From contig NZ_CP102253.1 of the NCBI RefSeq assembly GCF_025145845.1, forward strand, positions 186,001 through 250,000: 64,000 nt of DNA, written 5' to 3'. The position numbers were made by a program, and so were the translations under genes. The notes under the pieces were generated by a model that worked only from the letters and a program-made list of their open reading frames with translations, was not told the DNA's origin and did no database searches. Of this stretch, positions 43,806 through 51,729 are shown piece by piece. Numbering within the stretch: position 1 is the first letter of the stretch; each line of letters begins with the position of its first letter. The stretch comes from Alistipes shahii WAL 8301. Lineage in GTDB: Bacteria > Bacteroidota > Bacteroidia > Bacteroidales > Rikenellaceae.

Positions 43806-45338
43806 TCATTTTTTCACCCGCACCTCGTACAGGTCGCTGCGACGGTCCTTGAGGTTGCGGACGCTGCCGTAGGTGTGCAGCTCGTTCAACAGGTTCAGGT
43901 TAATGTCCGAAATAAGGATCATCTCCGTATTGGGCGTCGCCTCCGCACGCCGTCCGTCCGTCGGAAAAGCGAAATCGCAGGGCGTGAAGACTCCGGAGCG
44001 CGCATACTGAATGTCCATGTTGTGCACCTTGGGCAGGTTGCCCACACTGCCGGCGATCACCACGAAACATTCGTTCTCGATGGCGCGGGCATGGGCGCAG
44101 ACTTGCACGCGCGAATAGGCATTCTGCGTATCCGTGAGGAACGGCACGAAGAGAATCTGCATCCCCTCGGAGGCCATAATGCGTGAAAGTTCCGGAAACT
44201 CAACGTCGTAGCAGATCAATACGCCGATCTTCGCACAGTCCGTCTCGAACGTGCGGATCGTCTTGCCGCCGCTCAATCCCCAGCACTTCATCTCGTCGGG
44301 CGTAACGTGCAATTTTTCATACATTTCGTAAGTTCCGTCACGGCGGCAGAGGAACCCCACGTTGTAAAGCTGCCCGTCGTCTTTGATCTGGGGCATGCTG
44401 CCCGTGATGATATTGATGTTGAACTTAATGGCCAATGCGATAAACCGGTCCCGGATTTCATCCGTATATTGCGCCAGCCCGCGAATGGCCTCCGATTCGC
44501 TGACATCGTTGAACCGCGCCATAAGCGGAGCGTTGAAATATTCGGGAAAAAGAACGAAATCGCTCTGATAGCCGCTCACGGAATCGACGAAAAACTCCAC
44601 CTGTTCGAACAGGTCGTCAAGGGTCTTGTAGCTGCGCATTTGCCACTGTACGATGCCTACGCGCACCGTGGTTTTGGGCAGGATGTACTCCTCGGTCGGA
44701 GCCTGATAATAGATGTTGTCCCACTGAAGCAGGCAGGCGTAGTGGCGCGACTCCTCGTCGTTGGGCAGATAGTTGCGCATTACTTTACGGACATGGAAAT
44801 CGTTCGAGAGCTGGAACAACAGCACAGGATCGACAATTTCACGTTGGCGCACTTTGTCTATATATTCCTTGGGGCGCATCTGTTCCGCATACTTATGGTA
44901 GTTGGGCAGACGGCCCCCGAACATGATGGCTTTCAGGTTGAGTTTTTCGCACAGTTCCTTGCGGTATTCGTACATGCGCCGCGCCAGCCGCAGTCCCCGG
45001 TAGTCGGGATGGATGAAGACCTCGATGCCGTAGAGGATGTTACCCTTGCGGGTGTGGGTGTCGAATGTTTCATTCCCCGTAACCTGGGCGTAGGTGTGGT
45101 CGTTCTTCACGTCATCGTAATTCACAATGATCGAAAGCGCGCAGCCTACGATCTTGCCGTCCACGACTACGACGATCTGCCCCTCCGGGAAGATGCGAAT
45201 CAGTTTGTCGATTTGCTTCGGCGTCCAAAAAACGTCGCTTCCATCGGCATAGACGCGGGTAAATGAGCTGGCCAGCTGGTCATAATCTTCACGCTGCAAG
45301 TTGCGGATCTCTACTTTGTTAATTTCCAACGGTTCCAT
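43806..45338 (-). CDS. GNAT acetyltransferase - carbon-nitrogen hydrolase fusion protein
   Basis: 510 residues. The N-terminal GNAT domain (about 1-215) has the acetyl-CoA site 'HPDYRGLRLARRMYEYRKEL'. The C-terminal nitrilase-superfamily domain (about 225-505) has the full catalytic triad: Glu266 in 'LFPEYF', Lys342 in 'MYEKLHV', and Cys376 in 'LICYDVEF'. Fusions of this type occur across Bacteroidetes, but the substrate is unknown; a coupled acetylation/amide-hydrolysis step is a guess. The gene has its own -7 box and lies between two inverted copies of the gene-end repeat. Confidence 0.93.
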   Translation of the reverse strand: MEPLEINKVEIRNLQREDYDQLASSFTRVYADGSDVFWTPKQIDKLIRIFPEGQIVVVVDGKIVGCALSIIVNYDDVKNDHTYAQVTGNETFDTHTRKGNILYGIEVFIHPDYRGLRLARRMYEYRKELCEKLNLKAIMFGGRLPNYHKYAEQMRPKEYIDKVRQREIVDPVLLFQLSNDFHVRKVMRNYLPNDEESRHYACLLQWDNIYYQAPTEEYILPKTTVRVGIVQWQMRSYKTLDDLFEQVEFFVDSVSGYQSDFVLFPEYFNAPLMARFNDVSESEAIRGLAQYTDEIRDRFIALAIKFNINIITGSMPQIKDDGQLYNVGFLCRRDGTYEMYEKLHVTPDEMKCWGLSGGKTIRTFETDCAKIGVLICYDVEFPELSRIMASEGMQILFVPFLTDTQNAYSRVQVCAHARAIENECFVVIAGSVGNLPKVHNMDIQYARSGVFTPCDFAFPTDGRRAEATPNTEMILISDINLNLLNELHTYGSVRNLKDRRSDLYEVRVKK

Positions 45339-45357
45339 AAATTCGTTTTTGGGGATA

Positions 45358-45365
45358 CAAATGTA
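45358..45365 (-). promoter_or_regulatory. -7 box of the GNAT/hydrolase gene
   Basis: The minus strand reads TACATTTG, 19 nt upstream of the ATG; no -33 match. Confidence 0.4.
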
Positions 45366-45560
45366 TGAAAATAATGCCTGTGAAAAAACAACGGCAAGTT
45401 CTTTTTCACCAGTACCGGCGAATTACAGAATGCAGCCTGTCATTGATGATCCGACACGCTGCGGCACTCCTTGAAGGAGCGGACCTCTTCCGGAATTTCC
45501 ATGACGACGGTCGGAATACGCGAAACGCCCGCTGCGGATTGCAGTTCAGAACGATGCATA

Positions 45561-45607
45561 TAAACAAAAGCAAACGAGGCGACGGCTTGGAAACCGAAAC
45601 CTCGTTT
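45561..45607 (-). terminator. Terminator of guaA inside repeat copy 2
   Basis: On the minus strand AAACGAGG (45607-45600) pairs with CCTCGTTT (45579-45572), then GCTTTTGTTTA follows. It lies about 50 nt after the guaA stop. Confidence 0.65.
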
Positions 45608-45640
45608 ACAACAGTGAATTTCCCGCGGATGCGGTCCTTT
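45572..45640 (-). repeat. Gene-end inverted dispersed repeat, copy 2
   Basis: Read on the minus strand it begins AAAGGACCGCATCCGCGG 19 nt after the guaA stop and ends CCTCGTTT, matching 42917-42992 in inverted orientation. Both copies have the same position relative to a stop codon. Confidence 0.9.
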
Positions 45641-45658
45641 TTCATAACGGGAATCCCC

Positions 45659-47185
45659 CTACTCCCACTCGATGGTTGCGGGCGGTTTGGAGGAGATGTC
45701 GTAGACTACGCGGTTGACCCCCTTGACCTTGTTGATGATGTCGTTCGACACGTTGGCCAGGAACTCGTAGGGCAGGTGCACCCAGTCGGCCGTCATGCCG
45801 TCCGTGGAGGTCACGGCGCGCAGGGCCACGCAGCTCTCGTAGGTGCGCTCGTCGCCCATCACGCCGACGCTCTTCACCGGAAGCAGGACAGCCCCCGCCT
45901 GCCACACCTGGTCGTACAGCCCGGCGGCGCGCAGCGAGTCGATATAGATTTTGTCGACGTTCTGGAGGATTTCGACCTTCTCGGGCGTGATGTCGCCCAG
46001 AATGCGGATCGCAAGGCCCGGTCCCGGGAAGGGATGGCGGCCGATCAGCTGTTCGGAAATGCCCATCGAACGGCCCACGCGGCGCACCTCGTCCTTGAAC
46101 AGCAGGCGCAGCGGCTCGACGATCTTCAGGTTCATCTTCTCGGGAAGCCCGCCGACGTTGTGGTGCGACTTGATCGTGGCCGAAGGGCCGTTGACCGAAC
46201 ACGACTCGATCACATCCGGATAGATCGTACCCTGCGCCAGCCACTTGACGTCCTTGATCTGAATGGCCTCCTCGTTGAAAACCTCCACGAAGTCGCGGCC
46301 GATGATCTTGCGCTTCCGCTCGGGGTCCGTAACGCCCGCCAGATCGCCCAGGAACTTGGCCGAGGCATTCACGCCCTTGACGTTCAGCCCCATGTGCTTA
46401 TAGGACTCCAGCACCTCCCCGAACTCGTTCTTGCGCAGCAGGCCCGAGTCGACGAAGACGCAGTAGAGGTTCTTGCCGATGGCCTTGTGCAGCAGCACGG
46501 CCGCCACCGACGAATCCACGCCGCCCGAAAGCGCCAGCACGACCTTGTCGTCGCCCAGCTTCTCGCGCAGTTCGCGCACGGTAGCCTCCACGAAACCCTC
46601 CGAGGTCCACGACTGCCCGCAGCCGCAGATGTCCACGACGAAGTTTTTGAGCAGCTGCGTGCCGTCGGTCGAATGGTACACTTCGGGGTGGAACTGGATG
46701 CCCCACGTCTGCTCGCCCCCGACGTGGAAGGCGGCGACGCGCACGTCCTCGGTGCTGGCGATCAGTTCATAGTTGTCGGGCACGCGCGTAATGGTGTCGC
46801 CGTGCGACATCCACACCTGCGTGCGGGCCGGAAGGCCGCGCATCAGCGCATCCGAGGCGTCGCCCACGGTGAGCATCGCACGGCCGTATTCGCGGCTGGG
46901 CGCGGGCTGCACCTCGCCGCCGAAAGCCGAGGCGAGGAACTGCGCGCCGTAGCAGACGCCCAGCAGCGGCAGTTTGCCCTTGATGGCCGAAAGGTCGGGA
47001 GTCGGGGCCTGTGCGTCCCGCACGGAGAAGGGACTGCCCGAAAGAATCACGCCCCGCACCGACGCGTCTATCGCCGGAATTTTGTTGAAGGGGTGGATTT
47101 CGCAATAGACGTTCAGTTCGCGGACACGGCGTGCGATCAGCTGCGTGTACTGCGATCCGAAGTCGAGAATCAGGATTTTTTCCAT
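45659..47185 (-). CDS. guaA: GMP synthase (glutamine-hydrolysing)
   Basis: 508 residues. The N-terminal glutamine amidotransferase domain carries nucleophile Cys78 in 'LLGVCYGAQ' and 'GIQFHPEVYH' with the catalytic His. The ATP pyrophosphatase P-loop 'LSGGVDSSVAA' follows, and the C-terminal dimerisation domain ends 'KPPATIEWE', a canonical GMP synthase terminus. Converts XMP to GMP. It follows guaB in the same transcript, with a 56-residue membrane protein gene between; purine-nucleotide synthesis from IMP is thus one unit. Confidence 0.98.
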   Translation of the reverse strand: MEKILILDFGSQYTQLIARRVRELNVYCEIHPFNKIPAIDASVRGVILSGSPFSVRDAQAPTPDLSAIKGKLPLLGVCYGAQFLASAFGGEVQPAPSREYGRAMLTVGDASDALMRGLPARTQVWMSHGDTITRVPDNYELIASTEDVRVAAFHVGGEQTWGIQFHPEVYHSTDGTQLLKNFVVDICGCGQSWTSEGFVEATVRELREKLGDDKVVLALSGGVDSSVAAVLLHKAIGKNLYCVFVDSGLLRKNEFGEVLESYKHMGLNVKGVNASAKFLGDLAGVTDPERKRKIIGRDFVEVFNEEAIQIKDVKWLAQGTIYPDVIESCSVNGPSATIKSHHNVGGLPEKMNLKIVEPLRLLFKDEVRRVGRSMGISEQLIGRHPFPGPGLAIRILGDITPEKVEILQNVDKIYIDSLRAAGLYDQVWQAGAVLLPVKSVGVMGDERTYESCVALRAVTSTDGMTADWVHLPYEFLANVSNDIINKVKGVNRVVYDISSKPPATIEWE

Positions 47186-47198
47186 ATCAGTCGTTCAA

Positions 47199-47369
47199 TT
47201 ACTTTCCAAAATTTCGATAGCCCACCCACACGCGCCGGAGAAGATAACCCAACGCCGCCGCAAGGACCAGCGTACGCAGCACCGGGAGGCGGGTGATCAG
47301 CCATGCGGCGAACAGTGCGAACGCCGCCGCCAGAATCCACCAGTCGTATTTCGAAACCGGGAGTCCCAT
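47199..47369 (-). CDS. 56-residue membrane microprotein between guaB and guaA
   Basis: ATG directly abuts the guaB stop codon (TAG then ATG) and the TAA lies 13 nt before the guaA start. The product starts MGLPVSKYDWWILAAAFAL, has two hydrophobic segments (about 11-24 and 30-44) with a positively charged 'LLRRVWVGYR' after the second, and ends in FGK. No family is recognised. The tight packing between two essential genes and the sensible start and stop support a real gene. A leaderless hydrophobic peptide could modulate a membrane partner or be a neutral passenger. Confidence 0.7.
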   Translation of the reverse strand: MGLPVSKYDWWILAAAFALFAAWLITRLPVLRTLVLAAALGYLLRRVWVGYRNFGK

Positions 47370-48848
47370 CTACCGTTCGCTCGAATAGTTGGGCGCCTCG
47401 CTCGTGATGGCTACGTCGTGCGGATGGCTCTCCTGCATGCCCGAAGCCGTGATGCGGATGAACCGGGCCTGCTTGAGCGTCTCGATGTCCTTCGCGCCGC
47501 AGTAGCCCATGCCCGAACGGACGCCGCCGATGAGCTGGTAAACCGTCTCGGAAAGGGAGCCCTTGAACGGCACGCGCGCGGCGATGCCTTCGGGAACGAG
47601 CTTGCTGATGTTGCCTTCGCAGCCCTTCTGGAAATAGCGGTCGGCCGACCCGGCCTTCATGGCGTCGATCGAGCCCATGCCGCGGTAGCTCTTGAACTTG
47701 CGGCCGTTGAAGATGATCGTCTCGCCCGGAGCCTCCTCCGTGCCGGCGAACATCGAACCGATCATCACGCAGTCGCCGCCCGCAGCCAGCGCCTTGACCA
47801 GATCGCCCGAATAACGCAGTCCGCCGTCGGCGATCACCGGAACGCCGCTCTCGCGGGCCACGCAGGCCACGTCGTAGATGGCCGTCAGCTGGGGAACGCC
47901 CACACCCGCGATGATGCGCGTCGTGCAGATCGAACCGGGACCGATGCCGACCTTCACGCCGTCGGCGCCGTTCTCGATCAGGTAGCGCGCGGCCCCGCCC
48001 GTGGCGATGTTGCCCACCACGACGTCGAGCGACGGATAAACCTCCTTGATCCGCTTGAGCATCGAAACGATGTTGGCCGAATGGCCGTGCGCCGAGTCGA
48101 GCACCACGGCGTCGACGTCCTCGGCGACCAGCGCCTTCACGCGGTCCATCGCGTCGGGCGTAACGCCGACGCCGGCCGCCACGCGCAGGCGGCCCTTCGC
48201 GTCCTTGCAGGCATTGGGGTGATCCTGCACCTTGGTGATGTCCTTATAAGTGATCAGCCCCACCAGACGGCCTGCGTCGTCCACCACGGGGAGCTTTTCG
48301 ATCTTGCTGTTGAGCAGTATTTCCTGGGCGTGGGCCAGTTCGGGATTGTGCGTCGTCACGAGGCGGTCGCCGGGCGTCATCACCTCCTCGATGCGGCGCG
48401 ACATGTCGCGCTGGAAACGCAGGTCGCGGTTGGTGACGATGCCGATAAGCATCCTGTCCGCATCCACGACCGGAATGCCTCCGATCTTGTTCTCTTTCAT
48501 CAGGTTCAGCGCGTCGCCGACGGTGTGGTCCTTGGAAATGGTCACCGGATCGTAGATCATGCCGTTCTCGGCGCGCTTCACCTTGCGGACCTGCGCGGCC
48601 TGCTCGGCGATGGTCATGTTCTTGTGGATCACGCCGATTCCTCCTTCCCGCGCCAGGGCGATGGCCAGCGGCGCTTCGGTTACCGTGTCCATGGCGGCGG
48701 ACACAATGGGGATGTTGAGAGAGATATTTCGCGAGAAACGGGTCTGGACATTGACCTCTCGCGGCAACACTTCCGAATAGGCGGGTATAAGCAGCACATC
48801 GTCGAAGGTAAGTCCTTCGGGCTGAACCCTTTCATTGATAAAAGACAT
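47370..48848 (-). CDS. guaB: IMP dehydrogenase
   Basis: 492 residues. Catalytic Cys308 in 'GIGPGSICTTR', the flap ('YRGMGSIDAM'), and two CBS domains inserted at about 95-210 ('DHTVGDALNLMKENKIGGIP'). Oxidises IMP to XMP, the rate-limiting step to GMP. It starts the guaB-microprotein-guaA operon, with a -7 box 26 nt upstream. Confidence 0.98.
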   Translation of the reverse strand: MSFINERVQPEGLTFDDVLLIPAYSEVLPREVNVQTRFSRNISLNIPIVSAAMDTVTEAPLAIALAREGGIGVIHKNMTIAEQAAQVRKVKRAENGMIYDPVTISKDHTVGDALNLMKENKIGGIPVVDADRMLIGIVTNRDLRFQRDMSRRIEEVMTPGDRLVTTHNPELAHAQEILLNSKIEKLPVVDDAGRLVGLITYKDITKVQDHPNACKDAKGRLRVAAGVGVTPDAMDRVKALVAEDVDAVVLDSAHGHSANIVSMLKRIKEVYPSLDVVVGNIATGGAARYLIENGADGVKVGIGPGSICTTRIIAGVGVPQLTAIYDVACVARESGVPVIADGGLRYSGDLVKALAAGGDCVMIGSMFAGTEEAPGETIIFNGRKFKSYRGMGSIDAMKAGSADRYFQKGCEGNISKLVPEGIAARVPFKGSLSETVYQLIGGVRSGMGYCGAKDIETLKQARFIRITASGMQESHPHDVAITSEAPNYSSER

Positions 48849-48873
48849 AATGAACGTGGATTTTTGTTGCTCG

Positions 48874-48881
48874 CAAATGTA
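48874..48881 (-). promoter_or_regulatory. -7 box of the guaB operon
   Basis: The minus strand reads TACATTTG, 25 nt upstream of the guaB ATG. Confidence 0.45.
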
Positions 48882-48974
48882 GTGATTTTTTTCGAAACGG
48901 CCTAATTTCCGGACCTATCCGCCGATTTTTTTATCAACATTCTATCAATAGGTTCGGCGTAAGACTTTTTGTGT

Positions 48975-48982
48975 TATCTTTG
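48975..48982 (+). promoter_or_regulatory. -7 box of the TlpA-like gene
   Basis: TATCTTTG, 27 nt upstream of the ATG at 49010, divergent from the guaB promoter. Confidence 0.5.
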
Positions 48983-49009
48983 AATGCAGAATCAATCCAC
49001 CATTCCGAA

Positions 49010-50176
49010 ATGAAAAGAGACCTGCTCCTCCTGCTTGCGGCCGCCGTCGCCGGCTGCGCACCCCGACATACGATCACGGGGCATATCGACAACCTGACCA
49101 ACGATTCACTCTGCATCGTGCACTGCGCGATCGAAGATATGCCCGGTCTCAAAGGAGATGACGACCAACGGATCACCTACGACACGATCGTCGCCGCCAA
49201 CGGGCGATTTGCATACGACATGCCCGTCGAGCTGCCGACACAATTCATCATCATCCCCATGCAGCTCATGGAATTCGATCAGGGAAGACGCCATTCGACC
49301 AGCACTTCGGACATGAAATTATTCCTCGACAAGGGCGAACAGGTGAAAATCGAGGGCCGGATCGACTCGACGGTTTTCAACTGCACGCTTTCGGGCACAC
49401 GTCTCAACGAAGATCACAGCCGCCATTATCAGGAATTGCGGCCCTTCTGGATCGAAGGCCAGCGATTGCAGGATGCCATGGCCGGAAAAAGCCGCGCGGA
49501 ACAGGAAGCGCTCTACGAGCGGTTCCGGCAGGTGATGGCCCGCCGCCGGGCTTGCGAAATGGACTACATCGACGCCAATCCGGACAACCCGCTCGCAGGA
49601 TACTGCCTGACGAAAATACCCATCGACAGCGTTTTAACATACCACGAACGACTCGCCGATGCGGCCCGCAACTCGATATTTAGGCCATTGCTCGAACCGC
49701 TGCTGGCCAAAGCCGGAAAATACCGCCTGATCCGGCTGGCCGAAGCGAAGATCGTCGCCGGCAGCCCCGCTCCGGACTTCACGCTGAAAACCGCCGACGA
49801 TAAGAATTTCACCCTCTCGTCGCTTCGCGGAAAGTATGTCGTGCTCGACTTCTGGGGCAGCTGGTGCGGATGGTGCATCAAAGGAATCCCGAAGATGAAG
49901 AGATACTACGACCGTTATAAAAGCAAACTGGAAATAGTCGGCATCGACTGCAACGACACTCCGGAGAGATGGCTCGCCGCGGTCGAAGAACACCGGCTGC
50001 CGTGGATCAACGTCTACAATCCGAAAGACGTTCCGGCAGCGGAAGACATCTCCGTCGAATATGCTGTCAGCGGATACCCCACCAAGGTGATCATCGGTCC
50101 CGACGGCCTCATCATCGGAAAATACGCGGGCGAAGGACCCGATTTCTACGAGGCCCTGCACAAGACGATCCAATAG
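49010..50176 (+). CDS. TlpA/ResA-like thioredoxin-fold lipoprotein (DUF4369-type N-domain)
   Basis: 388 residues from MKRDLLLLLAAAVAGCAPR, lipobox VAGC (Cys16); 13 more codons are open upstream but would overlap the promoter. The N-terminal beta domain (about 20-130) resembles DUF4369. The C-terminal AhpC/TSA-thioredoxin domain (about 250-388) has the redox motif C286-G-W-C289 in 'FWGSWCGWCIKG' and cis-Pro in 'VSGYPTKVII'. Likely a periplasmic thiol-disulfide oxidoreductase; partner unknown. Confidence 0.93.
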   Translation: MKRDLLLLLAAAVAGCAPRHTITGHIDNLTNDSLCIVHCAIEDMPGLKGDDDQRITYDTIVAANGRFAYDMPVELPTQFIIIPMQLMEFDQGRRHSTSTSDMKLFLDKGEQVKIEGRIDSTVFNCTLSGTRLNEDHSRHYQELRPFWIEGQRLQDAMAGKSRAEQEALYERFRQVMARRRACEMDYIDANPDNPLAGYCLTKIPIDSVLTYHERLADAARNSIFRPLLEPLLAKAGKYRLIRLAEAKIVAGSPAPDFTLKTADDKNFTLSSLRGKYVVLDFWGSWCGWCIKGIPKMKRYYDRYKSKLEIVGIDCNDTPERWLAAVEEHRLPWINVYNPKDVPAAEDISVEYAVSGYPTKVIIGPDGLIIGKYAGEGPDFYEALHKTIQ

Positions 50177-50195
50177 CCTTCTTTAGCCTTCTGCA

Positions 50196-50235
50196 ACGCA
50201 AGCCCCGGCTGGAACATTCCAGCCGGGGCTTGCGT
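50196..50235. terminator. Bidirectional terminator between TlpA-like gene and panB
   Basis: A near-perfect 19-bp stem (50196-50214 with 50217-50235), GC-rich, with no clear T-run on either strand. It sits between two converging stop codons 76 nt apart. Confidence 0.75.
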
Positions 50236-50252
50236 GTATAAGGAATCAGGGA

Positions 50253-51068
50253 CTAATACTGCTCCTTTTCGTTGGGGAAATCGCACTCCTTCACATCCCT
50301 GACATACTGCTCCACGGCACCGGTCATCACCGTGTGCAGGTCAGCGTAGCGGCGCAGGAAGCGCGGCGAGAACCCTTTGTTGATACCCAGCATGTCGTGG
50401 ATCACGAGCACCTGGCCGTCGCAGCCCGCGCCGGCGCCGATGCCGATCGTCGGGGTCGGAATCTCGGCGGTCACGCGCGCGGCCAACGCCGCGGGAATCT
50501 TTTCGAGCACGATGCCGAAACAGCCCGCCTCGCTCAACAGGTGCGCGTCGCGCAGCAGCTTTTCGGCCTCGGCCTCCTCCTTGGCGCGGACGGCGTAGGT
50601 TCCGAACTTGTGGATCGACTGGGGCGTCAGGCCGAGGTGTCCCATGACGGGAATGCCGGCCGAGAGAATGCGCTGGACCGATTCGAGGATCTCCTCGCCG
50701 CCCTCCATCTTCACGGCGTCGGCCTCGGTCTCCTTCATAATGCGGATGGCCGAATCGAGCGCCACCTTCGAGTTGCCCTGATAGGTTCCGAACGGCAGGT
50801 CGACGACGACCAGCGCCCGCTCCACGGCACGCACGACCGAACGGGCGTGGTAGATCATCATATCGAGGGTGATGGGAACCGTGGTCTCGTAACCGGCCAT
50901 CACGTTGGCGGCCGAGTCGCCCACGAGAATCACGTCGATACCCGCGGCATCGACGATCTTCGCCATCGAATAGTCGTAAGAGGTGAGCATGGCGATCTTC
51001 TCGCCCCGCTGTTTCATCTCCGTCAGGCGGTAAGTCGTTACCGCGCGGACGGTGCTTTCTACTGACAT
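50253..51068 (-). CDS. panB: Ketopantoate hydroxymethyltransferase
   Basis: 271 residues. Conserved PanB elements 'MLTSYDYSMAKIVDAAGIDV', 'LVGDSAANVMAGYETTVPIT' (metal-binding Asp), 'VKMEGG' and 'GHLGLTPQSIHKFG' are all present. Makes ketopantoate in pantothenate/CoA synthesis using methylene-tetrahydrofolate. It follows the rRNA/tRNA methyltransferase gene by 34 nt, probably as one unit. No panC or panD is in view. Confidence 0.97.
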   Translation of the reverse strand: MSVESTVRAVTTYRLTEMKQRGEKIAMLTSYDYSMAKIVDAAGIDVILVGDSAANVMAGYETTVPITLDMMIYHARSVVRAVERALVVVDLPFGTYQGNSKVALDSAIRIMKETEADAVKMEGGEEILESVQRILSAGIPVMGHLGLTPQSIHKFGTYAVRAKEEAEAEKLLRDAHLLSEAGCFGIVLEKIPAALAARVTAEIPTPTIGIGAGAGCDGQVLVIHDMLGINKGFSPRFLRRYADLHTVMTGAVEQYVRDVKECDFPNEKEQY

Positions 51069-51102
51069 TTTTTCAGATTTTAAGTTTTACAACGCGGCAA
51101 AG

Positions 51103-51639
51103 TTAACGCTTCGGACGGATTTGGCAAAAGAAACTCCATAAAACGACGCCGCCCGACACCGAGACGTTGACCGAATGCTTGGTCCCGGCCTGCGGGATTT
51201 CGACGGCCCCGTCGCACCGGTCGACGGCCTCCTGCCCCACGCCGTCGACCTCGTTGCCGAAGACGAGCGCATACTTCACCCCCGGCGCGGCACGGAACGC
51301 GTCGAGCATCACGGCCCCCTCGACCTGCTCCACGGCGTAGACCGCATATCCTTCGGCACGCAGCTGCGCAATGCACCCGACGGTCGAAGCGCAATAACTC
51401 CAGGGCACGGTCATCTCGGCCCCCAGAGCCGTTTTGTGAATGTCACGGCTGGGCGGAGTGGCGGTGATGCCGCACAGGACGATCCGCTCCACGGCGAAAG
51501 CGTCGCCCGTGCGGAAAAAGGCCCCGACGTTCTGGGCCGAACGAACGTTGTCCAGCACCACCGTGACAGGCATCTTTTCCATCGCGGCGAACTCCTCGGC
51601 CGAAGGCCTGCCGAGTTCTTCGTTGGTGATTTTGCGCAT
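51103..51639 (-). CDS. SpoU/TrmH-family RNA 2'-O-methyltransferase
   Basis: 178 residues, a compact SPOUT enzyme with motif 1 'LDNVRSAQNVGAFFRTGDAF', motif 2 'ALVFGNEVDGVGQEAV', and motif 3 'IPQAGTKHSVNVSVSGGVVL'. Methylates ribose in tRNA or rRNA; the target base cannot be told. Shorter than RlmB, and without an N-terminal substrate-recognition domain. Confidence 0.93.
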   Translation of the reverse strand: MRKITNEELGRPSAEEFAAMEKMPVTVVLDNVRSAQNVGAFFRTGDAFAVERIVLCGITATPPSRDIHKTALGAEMTVPWSYCASTVGCIAQLRAEGYAVYAVEQVEGAVMLDAFRAAPGVKYALVFGNEVDGVGQEAVDRCDGAVEIPQAGTKHSVNVSVSGGVVLWSFFCQIRPKR

Positions 51640-51668
51640 AATGGGTTCGGAACGATTGATTTCGGGGG

Positions 51669-51676
51669 CAAAAGTA
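51669..51676 (-). promoter_or_regulatory. -7 box of the TrmH-like/panB unit
   Basis: The minus strand reads TACTTTTG, 29 nt upstream of the TrmH-like ATG. Together with the plus-strand box at 51699-51706 it forms a perfect 9-bp inverted repeat. Confidence 0.45.
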
Positions 51677-51698
51677 AATAAAATTAAAATCTTTTCCT

Positions 51699-51706
51699 TA
51701 CTTTTG
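51699..51706 (+). promoter_or_regulatory. -7 box of the outer-membrane protein gene
   Basis: TACTTTTG, 23 nt upstream of the ATG at 51730. Confidence 0.45.
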
Positions 51707-51729
51707 TCAGCTATATTCCGTTGACACCT

